Shown here in pieces: positions 59,561 through 64,000 of a DNA stretch of 64,000 bases. The position numbers were made by a program, and so were the translations under genes. Location: contig NC_135500.1 of the NCBI RefSeq assembly GCF_052857255.1, positions 51,300,272 to 51,364,271 of the forward strand. The letters run 5' to 3'. Each line of letters begins with the position of its first letter. Position 1 is the first letter of the stretch. The DNA is from Amblyomma americanum. Lineage: Eukaryota > Arthropoda > Arachnida > Ixodida > Ixodidae. The notes below the pieces were generated by a model, which saw only the letters and a program-made list of their open reading frames with translations, was not told the DNA's origin and did not search any database.

Positions 59561-59932
59561 GAAGAAAAACCATATTGAAAAGATTGGCTGGATGAGGAAT
59601 ATTAGAAAAAAGAACGAAAATGACAATGCTGCATTTACTTGGGCTTATGACAGCAGCAGATTAGTCAGCGCGGAGTTAACGCAGAAATACCAGAAATTTG
59701 GACGATATAGCCGGGAAGGTGATTCCAGCTTATTGGCGCAGTTGGGATGAATCAACTGTAAAAATGGCTGGTTTGGCATAAACCAATACCAACATTATGA
59801 CGTTGGTCTATGCTGCATTTCTCCCCTCTCAAAGAAGCATCGACGCGATGCTTTAAAGCAAATAAGGCGCATAGAGACAAATAACACGGATTGTGCAAAA
59901 ATAAGCACCGAGTGCGGAACCGTAGCGTCCAC
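59561..59932. other. non-coding
   Basis: Nothing recognised. Confidence 0.35.
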
Positions 59933-61935
59933 TTAGCGCGCATAATAGGGCTTTAGATGGAAAACATGAAAAGTTTTAGTTGTACGCGGCGTCGCTGGGA
60001 TGCAGTCAATCCTTAGCGACTTCATAGTCCAGTTCTGCTGTCCGACGAAGAACCTTGCATGGGTCGAAATAGCAGCGAAAAGCTTTTCACTGAATCCGTG
60101 TCGGTGAATTGGCGTCCAAACCCACACACGGTCCATTGACTTGTATTCCGCGTTGCGTCTTGTCCGCACTTGTAAACGACGGTGACGTCAAACTCCTAGA
60201 GGCGCAGGCTCGATCGAACGAGGCAGCCAGAGGGGTCCTTCAAAATGTCAAGCCAGCACAGTGCGTGGTGATCGCTGACCATCTGGGACGGTCATCCGTA
60301 CAGTTTCCGAATAGCTATAGCCTCGGCCTTGGAAAGGGAAGGGCTAGCGTATGCGATTACTTTCTTAAGTCCGTCGCTTTTCTTAACGAGGACATCGGCT
60401 ATAGATCCACGCGGCTTGCATCGGTATTAACTTCGTATTGGCCTTTTCATCAAAATGCGTGAAGATCGGTGGGGACTGTAAACGACGCTGCAGATCCTTG
60501 AAGGCTTCTGATTGCGGCTCTTCCCATTTAAATGGCACGTCTGGCTTTGTGCAGCGGGTGCAGCGTCATCATGCGGCGTAACGGATGAAGAGTCTTCATG
60601 CGGCGCGGTCGGTTGAGGCTCTTCATCGTGTCCCTGGTGAGCAACGTCCCCTCCAAAGATTGGTTTCTTCACTTCCCCTCCAGGGGCTGGGGGAGCTTCC
60701 GCGTACAACCGCTGCGTAACTGCGGCCCGCCGCTGCAAACCGTGTGGTAGACGGCGACGGGGAGCGAGACAGACGGCTTGACTACAGGTACTCTCCTCTG
60801 CGTAGGTGTCAATTTCCCGTGGTCGCTGACCGGGGAGCGGTCGTAGGGCGTCGATGGCGAAACCGTGCAAGCCGATGCGCCTTTACGGGCAGTGACGAAG
60901 TATATGACCAGCATAGCCACAATGGAAGCACTGTGGGCGGTAGTCGGGAGGCCTCCACTCATCGCATTTCCTATAGCCGTCGCGTCCCTCGTAAGGTGGG
61001 CGCGCGGGAGCTAGCGGGCGCCGTTTTTGTAGACCTGGTTCCCGTCGAAGGGGGCTTGGGGTGTTTCGACGGGGCGCAGAATAGCGTAGTGCGGCGGCGC
61101 ATGTCACGGCTTGGGGTTCTTTGGTCGTCGAAATCAGGGTGCCAAGTGTCTGGTGCACTTATTCGCCTACAACGTCGACAATAGTCGCTGCTTGCGGCTG
61201 TGGGGAGGATGGCAGCAGTTGCCGTAGCTCTTCTGGGAGGATCTCACGGATGATGTCCCGTACGCTGTCATTGGTGGTCGTTGAGGCGCCCGCATAATCC
61301 ATAGAGAAGGCTGATGGTGTCCGGTACGACTTCTGAGCCCTGATGTCGAGGGTCTTCTCGATCGCAGACGTTTCAGTTTTGAGCTCGACAACGGTCTTGG
61401 CCGAGTTCCATACCAATCCGTCGAAAAATTCTTGTCTTACGTACGCCCCACATCAAGACTCGCACCTTCTCTTCTTTCATGTGAGGTATAGCGCGTCGGA
61501 GAAAATGGCCGATTTCTTCGACGTACACTAGGGCGGTCTCATTTGGCACTTGGATTCGCGTCTCGAGCAGTTATTCCGTCATATTTCTGCGGACAATGCT
61601 TGTAAATGTTTTCACGAGTGCTTTCCTAAATTATTTTCACGTTCGCACGGAAGCCTCCTGATTCTCGTACCAGGTTTTAGCTGGGCCATTCAGGATGAAA
61701 AAGACGTACCGCAGTTTTGCTTGGTCGTCCAATCTGTGGAATGTCGCCACACGCTCAAACTGGTCTAACCATTCGTCGGCGTCTTCATGAGGTAGACCAC
61801 TCAATACAGATGACACGTGGCTTTTGAAAAACGAGCGCTGATAATGGTCGCCCTCCATCTTTGGTAGCAGTGCAGGTCCATGGTGCAGTGAAGTTTCAAG
61901 ATACGACGTGGAAGAACGTAGCATTGCGTCCACCT
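59933..61935 (-). pseudogene. gypsy remnant: gag, RNase H trace and integrase end, RT missing
   Basis: From 61933 downward: the gag capsid region (SGLPHEDADEWLDQFERVAT, LRYVFFILNGPAKTWYEN), a middle part (61416-61159), the knuckle CFHCGYAGHILRHC (about 60920) and a Pro-rich stretch. Then, at about 60510-60440, WEEPQSEAFKDLQRRLQSPP and, near 60380, LVKKSDGLKKVIAYAS-like residues belong to the RT-RNase H junction. Finally 60169-59933 resembles the integrase C-terminus (HRHGFSEKLF, FHVFHLKPYYAR). The protease, the reverse transcriptase core and most of the integrase are deleted, and frames break repeatedly. No LTR was found. Confidence 0.8.
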
Positions 61936-62039
61936 AGTTGCGATCAATCGAGACAAATCTGATCGCGCCATGGATCACAAGCAAAGCGATAAAGCGGCGT
62001 GCCGGCAGCTTTGAAGAATGAATAAACACTACAAAAATT
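61936..62039. other. short non-coding spacer
   Basis: Between the gypsy remnant and the next LINE; nothing recognised. Confidence 0.3.
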
Positions 62040-64000
62040 CAGGAATATATATAAGAAAAAAAGCAAAGGTCCCAGCACAGAGAATCATGGTACGCCCGAT
62101 TCAACTGGAGAAGTAAAGCAGCAAATGCTACTTACTGTGAAAAATTGCGAACGATCAAAGAAAAAAGAATGCAAGCACGCAAGAACTGAAGCATCAAGTT
62201 TACTTAGTTTTTTTAAAAAGCAGTTTATCTTAAGCTTTGTCAAACGCTTCTGAAAAATATTACAATATACAATCACCAATAGAACTCCAGTCAAGGATGG
62301 AATTCAGATAATGAGCAAACAGCAAGAGTTGAGTTCACAAGAAAATGACTTACGAAACCAATGTTGACAACCTTTGAAAATAATAATAATTGGTTTTTTG
62401 GGAAAGGAAATGGCGCAGTATCTGTCTCATATATCGTTGGACACCTGAACCACGCCGTATGGGAAGGGATAAGGGAGGGAGTGAAAGAAGAAAGAAAGAA
62501 AGGAATAGGTGCCCGTAGTGGAGGGCTCCGGAATAATTTCGACCACCTGGGGATCTTTAACGTGCACTGACATCGCACAGCACACGGGCGCCTTAGCGTT
62601 TTTCCTCCATAAAAACGCAGCCGCCGCGGTCGGGTTCGAACCCGGGAACTCCGGATCAGTAGTCGAGCGCCCTAACCACTGAGCCACCGCGGCGGGTAAC
62701 CTTTGAAAAGGAATTTTGGAAAAGGAATTTGACCTTAGGGATGATGCACGTCGAGGATGAATGACATGCTGCATGATTTTACATAGAGTGCTCGTAAGTG
62801 AAATGGGTCTTTAATTACATGGGGAATGTTTGTCTTGAGACTTGTGCTAGCGAATCGCCTTTCGGACATTACAGTCTCCCGGAATGCACGCTGTCTGAAG
62901 AGATTGCCTGAATGGATTACGAAGTATTATAGCGCTGTATACTTTAGTCCTGATCATAAACTTGGAATTTATGTTATCAACCCTTCACAATGAAGAAATT
63001 TTGTATTTACTATTTTTTTCCACGCCATCAATACCAAAGATAATTGGGTCCAGTCGCAAAAAGTCAACACTGGGATTGCTAGATGATAGAGAACATGCAT
63101 TTTTGGAAAAAGCAGAAGCAAAACAGTTTACCATTATTACAGTAACCTACGATAGATTTGTGCACCGATCAGGATGAATTAGTTCATAGCTTGGATCTTT
63201 AAGGGTGATAGCTGTATCATCTCTTTTGTTAACTATGAGGCAGAATTACCTAGGGTTACTGCCTAAATGAGGTGTTACTGTAGTAATGAAAAATTAACCT
63301 CTGGTGTGTTTGAGTGCTTTTTTGTATTGCGTAACCGCGGGCCGATAAACAGTGTAATGTTCTTGAGAACCGGTTAGTTTTTCCGAGCGAAAAATGAGTT
63401 TTTTTTTTGTTATCGAGCCTTTTTATTGATTTACTGAACCGTGGCCACTGCTGGTTAGACGCGATGACTATGCGCTGAAAGTATTTATCGGTGAGCGATG
63501 AAACTTTTTCATTAAATAAATTCCAGTTGGTATTCACGGAGCAGTTAATTATGAAAGCTTGGTAAGTAAGCATCTAAAAGAGCAGACAGCTCATGGTTAA
63601 CAGCATCAAAATCAGGGTTTTTGAAGTCATGGATATATTTATTGTGCTTCCTGTGGTGACGCAGGGCGCAGGGGAAAGAAAAATGAAGTATAAAGTGATC
63701 TCTTAATCCTTGTAGGCAGGATATGGGCAGGAAAAGGTCAAATGAATTGGTTAGTACTAAATCTAAGACATTAGAAGTAGTAGACTTATTTCGAGTGGCC
63801 TGCATTGCAAGCTTGGGCAACTTGAATTCCCTGCAAAGAATAAAATATCTGTCACGAGTACTGGAAGAAGGATTATAACAGGTATGTACATTAGACCACA
63901 CAATACTAGTGAAATTTAAGCCGCCTAGCAAAATTAAAGAATTATTCGGGTTCCGGACTGCCGTCATGAAGGTCGCCGGTAAAGGTGGGTAAAAAGTACA
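62040..64000 (-). pseudogene. CR1-like element: endonuclease and N-terminal RT, split by a SINE
   Basis: 63967-63545 is the endonuclease C-terminus (SLILLGGLNFTSIVW with GGDFN changed to GGLNF, SNVLDLVLTNSFDLFL, GLRDHFILHF with SDH changed to RDH). 63573-63256 is the linker (NWNLFNEKVSSLTDKYF). The RT start is at about 63250-62700 with ILRNPFRQSLQTACIP and RPISLTSTLCKIMQHVI, in several frames. The SINE at 62381-62697 interrupts it, and FLVNSTL, FSEAFDKA-like and PVESGVP residues follow to about 62050. The FADD region and C-terminus are missing. The 5' part lies beyond the window. Confidence 0.8.
62381..62697 (-). mobile_element. tRNA-derived SINE, copy 2
   Basis: Same family as 59225-59549, about 317 bases, same orientation and few differences. 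AACCTTTGAAAA is duplicated exactly (62369-62380 and 62698-62709). It sits in the RT region of a CR1-like copy and is therefore younger than it. Confidence 0.95.

Overview
The window looks like nuclear DNA of an arthropod, most probably an ixodid (hard) tick. It is dominated by decayed non-LTR retrotransposons (CR1-like, I-type with RNase H, RTE-like), Ty3/gypsy remnants, tRNA-derived SINEs of the tick (Ruka-like) kind, foldback/MITE elements and long TA or CA microsatellites. No bacterial-style operon or complete host gene is visible. One possible host exon (54181-54355) stands out. The species call rests on remembered repeat families, not on a search.

Positions 1-27880 form one nested transposon stack that can be ordered from reading-frame continuity and target-site duplications. 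Level 0 is a plus-strand I-type non-LTR copy (1-967, resuming at about 27325-27880). Into its RNase H gene a minus-strand CR1-like element inserted (about 968-27324); it carries a 2A-like motif in ORF1. That CR1 was then hit twice: by a 4.5-kb DNA transposon (1364-5848) whose transposase-like gene is broken, and by a Ty3/gypsy element with two 576-bp LTRs and a 4-bp target duplication (8229-25894). The gypsy element has its integrase upstream of the reverse transcriptase (Gmr1-type order). Its gag region was in turn interrupted by a P-type DNA transposon (10199-21314). The P transposase gene can be followed on the minus strand through six exons in consistent phase, with THAP, coiled-coil and RNase H-like parts and a single internal stop. 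Its second intron hosts two I-type LINE insertions arranged tail to tail and a gypsy integrase/LTR fragment bracketed by TA arrays.

Positions 27880-49260 are mostly non-coding repeat debris: a TTA-flanked MITE (28313-28820), a GC-rich tandem array with four CRE palindromes ending in a TATA box (29173-29512), a short 8-bp-TSD MITE (32069-32255), SINEs (33720-33954, about 39995-40235), an RTE remnant (35166-36245), a CR1 remnant (36400-37510), an uninterrupted 5'-truncated reverse transcriptase (44729-46630) and a foldback element (47530-47780).

Positions 49265-64000 hold further LINE pieces, an inverted array of 471-bp units each carrying a tRNA-like sequence between two TA microsatellites (50797-53338), two CR1-like copies placed tail to tail (54405-58760) with a second, mutated 2A-like motif, two copies of one SINE with perfect target duplications (59225-59549 and 62381-62697), a gypsy remnant that has lost its reverse transcriptase (59933-61935), and a CR1 copy running off the window end. 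The genes do not work together as a pathway; their relation is one of successive insertion.
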